Shown piece after piece: positions 33,208 to 41,363 of a DNA stretch of 63,270 nt. The stretch is from JAKSCF01 sp028279945. GTDB taxonomy: Bacteria; Bacillota; Clostridia; Peptostreptococcales; JAAYPU01. The stretch spans positions 1 to 63,270 of the forward strand of contig JANQMT010000022.1 in NCBI GenBank assembly GCA_028279945.1, in the 5' to 3' direction. The notes beneath the pieces are model-generated. The model made no database searches, had not been told where the DNA came from, and was given only the letters and a program-made list of their open reading frames with translations. Numbering within the stretch: position 1 is the stretch's first letter; each line of letters begins with the position of its first letter. The translations under genes and the position numbers were made by a program.

Positions 33208-34230
33208 ATGGGTAAAATCGTATGTTTTGGAGAGGTAATGGGAAGACTATGCCCTCCCGGATTTAAAAAAGTTGTTCAAACAAATACCTTTGATGTTACT
33301 TTTGCAGGTGGAGAGATTAACGTAGCAGTATCTCTTGCTAACTATGGAAACGATGCAAAATTTGTTACTAAACTTCCGGATAATGATGTAGCAAAGTTAG
33401 CTTGCAGAGTAATGAAAAGTTATGGGGTTGATCTATCCGATATAGTAATAGGCGGCGAAAGATTTGGTATGTACTATGTAGAAAAGGGCGCATCACAAAG
33501 GGCATCAAAAGTTATTTATGACAGAAAATATTCTTCTATTTCAATGGCGAAAAGAGAAGATTTTGATTGGGATAAGATATTAGATGGAGCTGCTTGGTTC
33601 CATACTACCGGCATTACGCCTGCTCTTTCTGACGAGTGTGCACGAATGACCATGGACGCACTTAAGAAATGCAGAGAAAAAGGCATAACCGTATCATTTG
33701 ACCTTAACTTTAGAAAGAAACTTTGGTCAGAAGAAAAGGCAAGAAAAGTGGTATCGGAACTTATGCCATATGTAGACGTCTGTGTTGGTAATGAAGAAGA
33801 TGCGGAGAAGGTTTTAGGTATTTCTTCTAAGGGTACTGATGTAACTGTTGGAGAACTCAACAAAGAAGGCTACATAGATGTTGCTAAAGAAATTGTAGAT
33901 ACTTACGGCTGTAAAAAAGTAGCCATCACCTTAAGAGAGAGCTATAACGCTAGTGTAAATGGCTGGAGTGCCATGCTGTATGTTGACGGCAAAGGATATT
34001 TCTCTAAAAAGTATGATATTCAACTTGTAGATAGAGTTGGTGGTGGAGATAGTTTTGTCGGCGGTTTAGTCCATGCTTTAATGAACAGAGATGACCCGCA
34101 AGACCAGATTGAATTTGCAGTTGCGGCAAGTTGTCTGAAGCACACTATCGAAGGCGATTTTAACCAAGTTGGCGTTAAAGAAGTAGAAACTCTAATGTCT
34201 GGGGATGGCTCCGGTAGAGTTCAAAGATAG
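33208..34230 (+). CDS. kdgK: 2-keto-3-deoxygluconate kinase-like PfkB sugar kinase
   Basis: 340 residues of the PfkB/ribokinase family. The N-terminal FGEVMGRLCPPG and GGEINVAVSLANYG glycine-rich segment and the C-terminal VGGGDSFVGGLVHAL with the catalytic aspartate are both present. In combination with KDPG aldolase it most likely phosphorylates 2-keto-3-deoxygluconate at C6. It lies between the aldolase and the TRAP binding protein in one directional unit. PfkB kinases for other keto-sugars look alike, so the substrate rests on context. Confidence 0.88.
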   Translation: MGKIVCFGEVMGRLCPPGFKKVVQTNTFDVTFAGGEINVAVSLANYGNDAKFVTKLPDNDVAKLACRVMKSYGVDLSDIVIGGERFGMYYVEKGASQRASKVIYDRKYSSISMAKREDFDWDKILDGAAWFHTTGITPALSDECARMTMDALKKCREKGITVSFDLNFRKKLWSEEKARKVVSELMPYVDVCVGNEEDAEKVLGISSKGTDVTVGELNKEGYIDVAKEIVDTYGCKKVAITLRESYNASVNGWSAMLYVDGKGYFSKKYDIQLVDRVGGGDSFVGGLVHALMNRDDPQDQIEFAVAASCLKHTIEGDFNQVGVKEVETLMSGDGSGRVQR

Positions 34231-34420
34231 TTTTTCAAAGTACCCTTAATAGACTTTTACTCGTTATGGAACAATAAAATTGTAATGTTGAGCATATTGA
34301 ACAATTAGAGAGATACTAATGATGAAATGCTGAAGAATAAAGACAATACTGAGGCATTCCACAAATTGGATATCTAAATCTAAATAGATATAATTATATA
34401 TTTAAGTGGAGGGAAGAATT

Positions 34421-35452
34421 ATGAAAAAAGGATTAACAATGCTGCTCGTTATGCTATTGCTGGTAACGTTATTTGGATGTGGGGGCAATGAAGAGGGAAC
34501 TGCAGGTGAAGATAATCCGGAACCTAAGGTAATAAGGATTGGCCATGGTGCAAGTGAATCGTATCATTTACACAGAGCTTGGTTAAAATTTAAAGAAGAG
34601 CTGGAAGGGCAAGGCAATTTTGTAGTAGAGCTTTATCCGTCTTCTCAGTTTGGAAATGATGCTGAGATGATAGAATCGGTACAAACGGGAGATTTAACGG
34701 TTGCTACTCCTCCTTCATCATTCTTAACGGATGAAGCACCCAATATGTCATTTATTGAACTCCCTTATGTTTTTCCATCACGAGAAGCTGCTATAGATAC
34801 ATTGAATGGTGAGTGGGGAAAAGAACAGTTAACTGAACTTGAAGATGATGGACTGTATGGCTTTGGCTATTTAGAAAATGGTATAAGACATCTCACAAAT
34901 AGCAAGAAAGAGGTTAAAGTGCCGGAAGACTTAAAAGGATTAAAGCTTAGAACGATGCAGGTGCCTGCTCATGTATATCTATGGAATGATTTAGGTTCTA
35001 CGGCAGAAGGTGCACCCTTTGCAGAACTTTATACCAACCTAAGTACCAAAGTTTTTGACGGACAAGAGAATCCCGTTGCCCACATATACTCTCAGAAATT
35101 CTTTGAAGTACAAGATTATATCACACTTACCGGACATGTTTATACAGCATACGTTCCGGTTATGAATATAGATTTTTGGAACAGTTTAACAGAAGACGAA
35201 CAAGCACAAATCATGGATGCTTTTGAAAACTCAAGAGTGTATCAATTATCTTTAATTGAAGACGAAGAATCTAATCAATTAGAAGAAATTGCAAATAATA
35301 AAACATACCCTACAACCATTATTGAGCTGACCAAAGAAGAGAAACAGAAATTTATTGATGCTGCTCAACCTACATTAAACCATTTTAGAGATTTACTTGG
35401 TGCAGAAGCTTATGATGGCTTTGCAAACGCTGTAAAGGCAGTTACTAAATAG
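34421..35452 (+). CDS. dctP: TRAP transporter substrate-binding lipoprotein (DctP family), second system
   Basis: 343 residues from the ATG at 34421; GGAGGGA lies eight bases upstream and an in-frame GTG at 34406 is rejected. Lipobox TLFGC puts the lipid anchor at Cys20. DctP motifs: YPSSQFGNDAEMIE, NGIRHLTNSKKEV, GLKLRTMQVP with the ligand-binding arginine, and AELYTNLSTKVFDGQENP. It serves the DctQM pair encoded after it. The operon context (aldolase, kinase, hydroxyacid dehydrogenase) suggests a sugar-acid ligand. A 17-bp hairpin lies between this gene and dctQ. Confidence 0.92.
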   Translation: MKKGLTMLLVMLLLVTLFGCGGNEEGTAGEDNPEPKVIRIGHGASESYHLHRAWLKFKEELEGQGNFVVELYPSSQFGNDAEMIESVQTGDLTVATPPSSFLTDEAPNMSFIELPYVFPSREAAIDTLNGEWGKEQLTELEDDGLYGFGYLENGIRHLTNSKKEVKVPEDLKGLKLRTMQVPAHVYLWNDLGSTAEGAPFAELYTNLSTKVFDGQENPVAHIYSQKFFEVQDYITLTGHVYTAYVPVMNIDFWNSLTEDEQAQIMDAFENSRVYQLSLIEDEESNQLEEIANNKTYPTTIIELTKEEKQKFIDAAQPTLNHFRDLLGAEAYDGFANAVKAVTK

Positions 35453-35522
35453 TTATAACATAAAGTTTAAAAAAAATTCTAATGACTCTCCTTATTTTTG
35501 AGCTATGGTTTCACTTTGAAAC

Positions 35523-35565
35523 TTTAGGTGGTATCCTGTGTTCCTTATACAGGATATCACCTAAA
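35523..35565 (+). other. Intra-operon hairpin between the second dctP and dctQ
   Basis: A 17-bp stem with one G-T pair joins TTTAGGTGGTATCCTGT (35523-35539) and ACAGGATATCACCTAAA (35549-35565), loop of nine bases, no T run. Equivalent in place to the hairpin at 10223-10260. Confidence 0.68.
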
Positions 35566-35621
35566 AACTCAAATTAAAACATTGCATGTTCCAAATGATT
35601 TGATTTTGGTGAGGTGATATT

Positions 35622-36098
35622 TTGAAATATTTTAGCTGGATCAATAATAATCTTGAAAAAACTTTAGCAGGAATATTATTTATGTTATTTTCAGCCATTA
35701 TGGTAATCAATGTTCTTTCAAGATTTTTATTTAAAAATTCGGTGCCCTGGGCCTCAGAACTAGTGCTTACGATATTTGTATGGTTTGTTTGGTTAGGAAT
35801 AAGCTATGCGTTTAAAGAAAAAGTTCATATACGGGTAACTGTAATCGTGGGACTTTTTCCTCAGAGAATTCAAAAAATAATAGCAATTTTAATGAATTTC
35901 CTTATACTCATCTTTATGATTATATTACTTAAGTCAGGTATAGATCTTTTAGGCCACAATTCGGTAAGAGGAAAAACGTCTTTGCTATTAAATTACCCAA
36001 TGTGGTTTTTTTATCTATCTTCTTGCTTTGGGGTGAGTTTATCCATTATAAGAATCATCCAAAATAGTTTGGATGAGATAAAAAATAAGAGATCATAA
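35622..36098 (+). CDS. dctQ: TRAP transporter small membrane subunit (DctQ family), second system
   Basis: 158 residues from a TTG start with GGTGAGGTGA upstream. Four hydrophobic segments. The conserved PWASELVLTIFVWFVWLG segment (seen as WASELVLTIFVW) matches DctQ. It forms the permease with DctM, whose gene follows 28 bp later. Sequence differs clearly from the first DctQ, so the two TRAP systems are not a recent duplication. Confidence 0.88.
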   Translation: MKYFSWINNNLEKTLAGILFMLFSAIMVINVLSRFLFKNSVPWASELVLTIFVWFVWLGISYAFKEKVHIRVTVIVGLFPQRIQKIIAILMNFLILIFMIILLKSGIDLLGHNSVRGKTSLLLNYPMWFFYLSSCFGVSLSIIRIIQNSLDEIKNKRS

Positions 36099-36126
36099 TG
36101 ATTATGCTTGATAGGTGGTGAAATAA

Positions 36127-37413
36127 GTGGATGCAATCGTACTGTTTGGATTTCTTTTTCTTTTTATAGCGTTAGGAGTGCCCATTGCGCTAGCGTTAGG
36201 CATGGCATCTTTTTCAGTCATACTTTTATTTGATACATCAACACTTCTTTTTCAATCGCGTTCCATTGTCACAGCGGTGAATTCATACCCATTGCTTGCT
36301 GTACCGCTCTTTATTCTTGCAGGGGACTTAATGTACACCGGAGGGTTGTCAAGAAGAATTATTGCATTTGTTGAATCTTTAGTAGGTTCATTTACAGCTA
36401 GTTTGGCTTATGCCAATGTGTTGGCATCAACATTTTTTGCAGCAATATCAGGCTCTTCTCCTGCTACTGTTGCGGCAATAGGAACCAACTTGATTCCTGA
36501 AATGGAAAAAAGGGGATATTCCAGAAAATACAGTTCTGCCCTTACAGCAGCATCTGGAATGATAGGGGTGATGATCCCGCCAAGTATACCTTTTATTATG
36601 TATGGTATTTCAGCAGAGCAGTCAGTCAGTACTTTATTTATTGCAGGTGTTATTCCGGGTATACTGTTTGCTTTAGGATTTATGATGACCGCTAATTTTC
36701 TTTATAAAAAAAGCGGGTTTGTATGTACAACAGTAAAATTTGAAAAATCATATGTCTTTAAAACTTTTAAAGAGGCATTTTGGGCGTTACTGGCTCCGGT
36801 AATTATCTTAGGAGGGATATATGGCGGTATTTTTTCTCCTACGGAAGCTGCATCAGTAGCCGTTTTATATGCTTTATTTGTAGGCGTATTCATATATAAA
36901 GATTTAAAAATGAGTGATATCTGGAATACCTTTATGAAAGCCTCATTAACATCAGGTACAGTCCTTGCTTTAGTAGCTTTTGCTTCTACTTTTGGACGTT
37001 TGCTTACGCTTCAACAAGTCCCTGTTAAACTGGCTCATTTTTTAACGACTTTTTCAGATAACCCAATTGTCATTTTGCTTATTATTAATATTTTCTTATT
37101 GTTTGTAGGTATGTTTATGGAAACCATTGCTTCTATTATTATACTAACACCTATTTTATTTCCTGTTGTGACACAGATAGGTGTAGATCCAATATTATTT
37201 GGTGTAATTATCACAGTGAATTTGGCAATAGGCTTTTGTACACCGCCTTTAGGCGTTAACTTATTTGTAGCAAGCGGTATTAGTAAATTATCTATTGAAG
37301 AAATATCAAAATCCGTATATCCATATTTTATTGTAATGATCCTACTATTAATTCTAATAACTTATATTCCGGCAATCTCATTGACATTGCCAAGGATGAT
37401 CCTAGGACTTTAG
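36127..37413 (+). CDS. dctM: TRAP transporter large permease subunit (DctM family), second system
   Basis: 428 residues from a GTG start (AGGTGGTG upstream). About 11-12 transmembrane segments with the family motifs GSSPATVAAIG, IPPSIPFIMYG, GGIYGGIFSPTEAA and GFCTPPLGVNLFVA. Last gene of the sugar-acid operon. About 400 bp without a gene follow, containing a repeat element with a terminator. Confidence 0.93.
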   Translation: MDAIVLFGFLFLFIALGVPIALALGMASFSVILLFDTSTLLFQSRSIVTAVNSYPLLAVPLFILAGDLMYTGGLSRRIIAFVESLVGSFTASLAYANVLASTFFAAISGSSPATVAAIGTNLIPEMEKRGYSRKYSSALTAASGMIGVMIPPSIPFIMYGISAEQSVSTLFIAGVIPGILFALGFMMTANFLYKKSGFVCTTVKFEKSYVFKTFKEAFWALLAPVIILGGIYGGIFSPTEAASVAVLYALFVGVFIYKDLKMSDIWNTFMKASLTSGTVLALVAFASTFGRLLTLQQVPVKLAHFLTTFSDNPIVILLIINIFLLFVGMFMETIASIIILTPILFPVVTQIGVDPILFGVIITVNLAIGFCTPPLGVNLFVASGISKLSIEEISKSVYPYFIVMILLLILITYIPAISLTLPRMILGL

Positions 37414-37492
37414 AGATGCTCTACTTTTGACTGTAATCAGTTAGTAAGATGTGATTGCCGGCCCTTTAAAAGAAACCAGCTATTTAACCATA

Positions 37493-37660
37493 GACAAGAA
37501 GGTAAGAATATATGAAGCATAGGGATATTCAATTACTCAGAAAGGTATTATCCCAATGCAAACCAACGCTTTGACGAGAGCGTTGTGGGAAGAGTATAAG
37601 GATATCCAGTAATGTATTTAAAATTGATACGATTGAACAGAAATGTTTAATCGTTTTTTA
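37493..37660 (+). repeat. Dispersed intergenic element, copy 1 (long form) with terminator
   Basis: Begins AGACAAGAAGGTAAGAATAT and ends with a terminator hairpin ACGATTGAAC-N6-GTTTAATCGT plus T run (37629-37659). Copy 2 (49621-49700) has both ends but lacks about 90 internal bases; copy 3 (57440-57480) keeps the terminator part only. The long form adds a foldable interior: CAACGCT...AGCGTTG and GGGATA...TATCCC stems. It lies between the second dctM and a hypothetical gene. Confidence 0.65.
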
Positions 37661-37812
37661 TTACATATTTTTACCTGCAATATAGTTAATCTCTTAAATT
37701 GGTACTGCGAAAATAAATTGTAATTGGTTCTTAATAGAACCGATTTATGGGTATACAATATAAACACAATATCAAAAGCATTTAGGTGAAACTGAAAAGA
37801 GGGTGAATATTA

Positions 37813-38301
37813 GTGAAATTCATTTATCCATTCAAATTATATTTAGTTGGTTTGATATTGTTTCTATGTGTATCAGGGTATATTTTTTTTCAAATTTATG
37901 ATTTGCCAAAAATAAATACGCTTTTGAAGGTCTTATATGTGATGTTTTGTGTCGCGGTTTTAATTCATTACTATGAGAATTTTTCTTATTATAAAGATAT
38001 GTATGTGCAAATATCAAAGGACTCAATAGTGATTAAAAAGGGTGCCTTATTAGAAGAAATTATTGAATCCAACATTGAATGTATTATTGAAGCAAATCAT
38101 ATGGGACTGCTTAAAGTTCATAATGTTATTCATATCTTTACAAAGGATGGAAAGTATTTTTACTTAACCAGCGAAATAAATTGTTTTAAAGAATTGAAAG
38201 AAGAATTAAATGATAACTTCAAAGAAGTATATATAAAAAAAGAAAGAACCATTTCAAGTGATTTTGTAGTCAATAAAGAAAATCTAAAGAATATAATTTA
38301 G
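37813..38301 (+). CDS. Hypothetical membrane protein
   Basis: 162 residues from a GTG start, with GAGGGTG upstream. Two hydrophobic segments lie at about 8-26 and 35-52, followed by a soluble domain of about 100 residues with alternating strands (YVQISKDSIVIKKGALLEEI, then VIHIFTKDGKYFYLTS), which could be a PH-like domain as in other small two-helix membrane proteins. No family is recognised with confidence. It stands alone between the repeat element and the AraC gene. Confidence 0.55.
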   Translation: MKFIYPFKLYLVGLILFLCVSGYIFFQIYDLPKINTLLKVLYVMFCVAVLIHYYENFSYYKDMYVQISKDSIVIKKGALLEEIIESNIECIIEANHMGLLKVHNVIHIFTKDGKYFYLTSEINCFKELKEELNDNFKEVYIKKERTISSDFVVNKENLKNII

Positions 38302-38369
38302 GCAATCGGTTCAACATAATACCCATCAATACCGATTACTTTTAACTGGCTTTTCAGCCCTTATGAAAG

Positions 38370-38390
38370 TGTCGTGTTTTTACAATTATT
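38370..38390 (+). repeat. 21-bp repeat upstream of the AraC gene
   Basis: TGTCGTGTTTTTACAATTAT(T): matches, with one or two differences, both arms of the inverted repeat at 39705-39780. It lies about 145 bp before the AraC start. Possible regulator-binding site or mobile-element end. Confidence 0.6.
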
Positions 38391-38515
38391 ATTTTAAATT
38401 TTCGAGTAAAATATGTTATTACAATTTAATGATGTAAAATGAAAGAAAATTTCAGTAAAATATATATAAACTTTAATGTAATAAAAAAACGTTTATAGAT
38501 ATGGAGGGGTATTAA

Positions 38516-39334
38516 TTGGTAAAAATGAAATTCTTTAATGAAGTCACTCCGTTATTAAAAAAATATATTCGTCATTATTGGCATGTTTGTGGAAAAGAGA
38601 CAGAGGGATATAGTGAAAATTTATTGTTACCTATGGATCATGTTGATCTAATTATTACCATTGGAAATGCGTTTGCTTATGGCAATAAAAAAAAGATCCA
38701 TCCGGAAAGAATTCATTTTCATGGCATCAGAACGAGTCCATTGAAATTAATTCAAAAAGGAGAAATCCAATCTATAGGAATCAGTTTTACACCATGGGGT
38801 TTTTATTTCTTTGGAAAACAATCAATGGATCAATATGTGAATAAAATAGTAAATTTAAGTGATGTAAATTGTTCTCTTTGGAAAGAGTTGTCCGATCACC
38901 TCAACCAATTTGAAGGATTTTCAGAAGGTGTAAAGCAAATGGAAAAGTCATTGATAAAGCATGTAAAACCTGAAGTCAGAGAACAAATTGAATGTAGAAT
39001 TATTGAAAAATTTTTAGAATTAGACGACCCTAATATAAAAGATTTTTGTGAGACAAATGAAATATCAATAAGGAAATTGGAGCGTATGTTCACAAAATAT
39101 ATTGGCATCAGCCCTAAAAGATTCATGGAAGTTGTTAGATTTGAAGAATCTTCAAGAGATGTCATGTATAACAATGATTCCAGTTTAACAGACATTTCAT
39201 ATAAACATGGATTTTATGATCAGTCTCACTTCCTAAAAGTTTTTAAATCTTATACCCATTATACACCAAGAAATTTTCGAACCGATCAACCATCTTTAAA
39301 AACGAATATGAAATATGATGGTGAGGAGGATTAA
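38516..39334 (+). CDS. AraC-family transcriptional regulator
   Basis: 272 residues from a TTG start, chosen because GGAGGGG lies nine bases upstream; an ATG nine bases further in is too far away. The C-terminal 100 residues contain two helix-turn-helices: IKDFCETNEISIRKLERMF and the signature SLTDISYKHGFYDQSHFLKVFKSYT (seen as DISYKHGFYDQSHFLKVFK), followed by TPRNFR. The N-terminal 150 residues resemble the DUF6597-type sensor domain (LLPMDHVDLIITIGNAF, GIRTSPL). Similar short repeats lie before it and before the TIGR04076 gene, so both may be its targets. Confidence 0.88.
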   Translation: MVKMKFFNEVTPLLKKYIRHYWHVCGKETEGYSENLLLPMDHVDLIITIGNAFAYGNKKKIHPERIHFHGIRTSPLKLIQKGEIQSIGISFTPWGFYFFGKQSMDQYVNKIVNLSDVNCSLWKELSDHLNQFEGFSEGVKQMEKSLIKHVKPEVREQIECRIIEKFLELDDPNIKDFCETNEISIRKLERMFTKYIGISPKRFMEVVRFEESSRDVMYNNDSSLTDISYKHGFYDQSHFLKVFKSYTHYTPRNFRTDQPSLKTNMKYDGEED

Positions 39335-39354
39335 TATTTACTATTACAGGCTAT

Positions 39355-39398
39355 AAAAAAGTAGAAACGCAATTTTAAGACTGCGCTTCTACTTTTTT
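39355..39398. terminator. Bidirectional terminator between the AraC gene and the tautomerase gene
   Basis: AAAAAAGTAGAAACGCA and TGCGCTTCTACTTTTTT pair over 16-17 positions with one mismatch, A run on one side and T run on the other, loop of ten bases. It can stop transcription from both converging genes. Confidence 0.85.
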
Positions 39399-39400
39399 AA

Positions 39401-39589
39401 TTATTTTTTCATTTCAGATAGCTGAACGCCGCCTACTCCAAAATTATCTGTACTTTCTTCACGGATAATTACAGTAAAAGCTTGTTTAGGCACTTTTGTG
39501 GTTTCACTTAAAGCCTCTGTTACTTTTTCAATCAGTTCTTTTTTAGTTTCTTTTGTTGTTTGTCCCATATCAATTTTTACAACCGGCAT
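39401..39589 (-). CDS. 4-oxalocrotonate tautomerase family protein (DmpI type)
   Basis: 62 residues, starting Met-Pro; the proline becomes the catalytic N-terminal Pro1 of the tautomerase superfamily. The MPVVKIDMGQTTKETKKELI start, VTEALSETTKVPKQAFTVII middle and ESTDNFGVGG end fit DmpI-type hexameric tautomerases. The native substrate of such stand-alone genes is usually unknown. A GAAAGGAG site precedes the ATG. It ends at the bidirectional terminator. Confidence 0.88.
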   Translation of the reverse strand: MPVVKIDMGQTTKETKKELIEKVTEALSETTKVPKQAFTVIIREESTDNFGVGGVQLSEMKK

Positions 39590-39704
39590 AATTTATCTCC
39601 TTTCTTGCACATTTACTAAACCTATTTAGGATACGCTGCCTTTGGCTTTTTTGTTGAACAGGCTCCCAAATGGGATAACTTAATTCTATCCGATGGTCTA
39701 AATG

Positions 39705-39780
39705 AATACTTGTAAAAACACGACACGATTTATAAATTAAAATGCTAAAGACAAGCTGATGTCGTCTTTTTACAAGTATT
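39705..39780. repeat. 76-bp inverted repeat upstream of the TIGR04076 gene
   Basis: Arms of 21 bp: AATACTTGTAAAAACACGAC(A) at 39705-39725 and the inverted arm at 39760-39780, one mismatch, 34-base centre. The arm sequence also occurs at 38370-38390. It could be a small inverted-repeat element or a regulatory site 75 bp before the next gene. Confidence 0.7.
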
Positions 39781-39854
39781 ATTTAATATCTTAATCTAAT
39801 ATAGAATCATCAGTTGTCTTTACTGACTTATATATTTATGAAAGGATTTTAATT

Positions 39855-40157
39855 ATGTCAAAATGCAAAGTTACAGTACTGAGAAGAATGTTTAACGAAG
39901 ACCTTGCGGAAGAATACTGTTCACATCCTGAAAAATGCTCCATGTTTAAAGACGGTGAAACGTTTTTGTTGAATTCAACACTAAAGCCGCCAGGATTTTG
40001 TGATGGTGCTTGGTCTGGAATCTTTATTTATGTATTTGCTTTTATTCATGGAGGAAATGCTTTTTTCAATAACTGGATGAAGGATGAAAACACTATGATC
40101 GCTTGCTGCAGCGACGGTATAAGACCTGTTGTTTTTAAATTGGAAAGAGTGGATTAA
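39855..40157 (+). CDS. TIGR04076-like small cysteine-rich protein
   Basis: 100 residues. The pattern MSKCKVTVLRR, CSHPEKCSMFKDGETF, PPGFCDGAW, a middle hydrophobic part and CCSDGIRPVVFKLE matches a widespread small anaerobe protein family (TIGR04076), whose function is not established. Six cysteines suggest metal binding or redox reactivity. It is preceded by AAAGGA and by the long inverted repeat. Confidence 0.75.
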   Translation: MSKCKVTVLRRMFNEDLAEEYCSHPEKCSMFKDGETFLLNSTLKPPGFCDGAWSGIFIYVFAFIHGGNAFFNNWMKDENTMIACCSDGIRPVVFKLERVD

Positions 40158-40367
40158 TGAAATTTTAAAAAATATAAAAATAAAAATTTTAATTTTTAAA
40201 GTGAGTCATTAAAAAATTTCAAGAACAATCTAGCATTATCTTAGTAAGTAGTTTATAATATTTAACGAGTTGAAATATAATTTATTTGATTTCCATTAAA
40301 TCATATATTCTAAGGGATCATTAATCTCATAGACATATTAAATTATAATGCGCTGGAGATGAATATA

Positions 40368-41051
40368 TTGAATAAAAGTATTAAAAAAGCCTTAAGCAAT
40401 AACCACTCATTATCCAATACAGTATTTGATATCTTAAGAGAAAAAATTTTAAAGGGCGAATATTTACCGGGGGAAAAAATAAAAGAAAGTAATATTGCTA
40501 ATGAACTAAATGTAAGCAGAACACCTATACGTGAAGCATTCAAGCAGCTAGAGCAAGAAGGATTAATTGAGAATATAACAAACAAGGGTGCTTTCGTCAT
40601 AGGATTTACTCAACAAGATATTGATGATATGTATGAAGTTAGAAAAGTTATTGAAGGTATTGCGATGTGTTGGGCTATCGAAAGAATTAATGAAGAAGAG
40701 TTAAAGCAACTTCAAGAAGTTTATGAGTTGATGGAATTTTATACTCAGAAAAAAGATATTAATAAAGTATTGGAAATTAATACGCAATTTCATGAGATTA
40801 TATATGCTGCTACAAAGAGTAGATTTCTTTCACAAATATTAAAAGCTTATCAATTTTATGTAAGAAAGGGTCGTCAAGCCGGATTGAATAATGAAGATAT
40901 TTTAGAAGAAACAATGAAGGAACATAAGGATATCTTAGATTGCTTTTATTCGCATGATACAGACCAAGGCTCAAAAGAAATAATTAGGCATCTGAATAAT
41001 GCAAAACAACGAGCTGAGAGTAATATGAGAATTTCCAAAATAGAAACTTAA
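40368..41051 (+). CDS. GntR transcriptional regulator with FCD domain
   Basis: 227 residues from a TTG at 40368, ten bases after GGAG; an ATG at 40359 directly abuts the site and is less likely. Winged helix: VFDILREKILKGEYLPGEKI, IANELNVSRTPIREAFKQLE, GAFVIGF. The C-terminal helical FCD domain has MYEVRKVIEG and the NTQFHEIIYAA metal-site segment. It lies 310 bp upstream of the 2-oxoacid oxidoreductase operon in the same direction, with a terminator between, and probably regulates it. Confidence 0.9.
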   Translation: MNKSIKKALSNNHSLSNTVFDILREKILKGEYLPGEKIKESNIANELNVSRTPIREAFKQLEQEGLIENITNKGAFVIGFTQQDIDDMYEVRKVIEGIAMCWAIERINEEELKQLQEVYELMEFYTQKKDINKVLEINTQFHEIIYAATKSRFLSQILKAYQFYVRKGRQAGLNNEDILEETMKEHKDILDCFYSHDTDQGSKEIIRHLNNAKQRAESNMRISKIET

Positions 41052-41077
41052 GTGCTATTTGTTAAAGAGTACAAAAG

Positions 41078-41113
41078 AACGGTAATTGGTATAGAATCCA
41101 TTACCGTTTTTTA
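41078..41113 (+). terminator. Terminator after the GntR gene
   Basis: AACGGTAAT (41078-41086) and ATTACCGTT (41100-41108) form a perfect 9-bp stem with a 13-base loop followed by T. Confidence 0.82.
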
Positions 41114-41363
41114 TATTTTTAAAATCAATATTAGTCAAAAAATATTAAATAGTATAAGTGTCAAGTAAGAATTATAAAAAAATGTTCTTGTTATTAACTT
41201 TAATACAATAAAAAAACATGCATACAAATAAACATGCATATTTAAATTACAATATTTAAAGTTCAAAAATAGTACAAAAATACATGAATAAAAAATTGTT
41301 CTATACTTGTTTTTTTGTTGATGTGTGTTATTCTCAAAGTGAAAGATAAAGGAGGAGCTTTAA
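41114..41363. promoter_or_regulatory. Regulatory region of the 2-oxoacid oxidoreductase operon
   Basis: AT-rich leader. It contains two direct copies of AACATGCATA (41215-41224 and 41231-41240), 16 bp apart, each with the ATGCAT palindrome. They are candidate binding sites for the upstream GntR protein. No clear consensus promoter was found. Confidence 0.4.

Noticed and set aside
34255..34300. TGGAAC...TTGT as a sigma-54 promoter before the second TRAP operon
   Set aside because: The spacing between the GG and the TTG is wrong, and the -12 GC is absent.
37540..37610. Resemblance of GCAAACC-stem-GGGA to a c-di-GMP-I (GEMM) riboswitch inside the long repeat copy
   Set aside because: The conserved CGCAAAGCC segment and the second arm of the aptamer are missing. 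The region is also absent from the second copy of the element.
41215..41240. Two AACATGCATA copies as the start of a CRISPR array
   Set aside because: Only two short copies 16 bp apart, no spacer structure and no cas genes. A regulator site is more likely.
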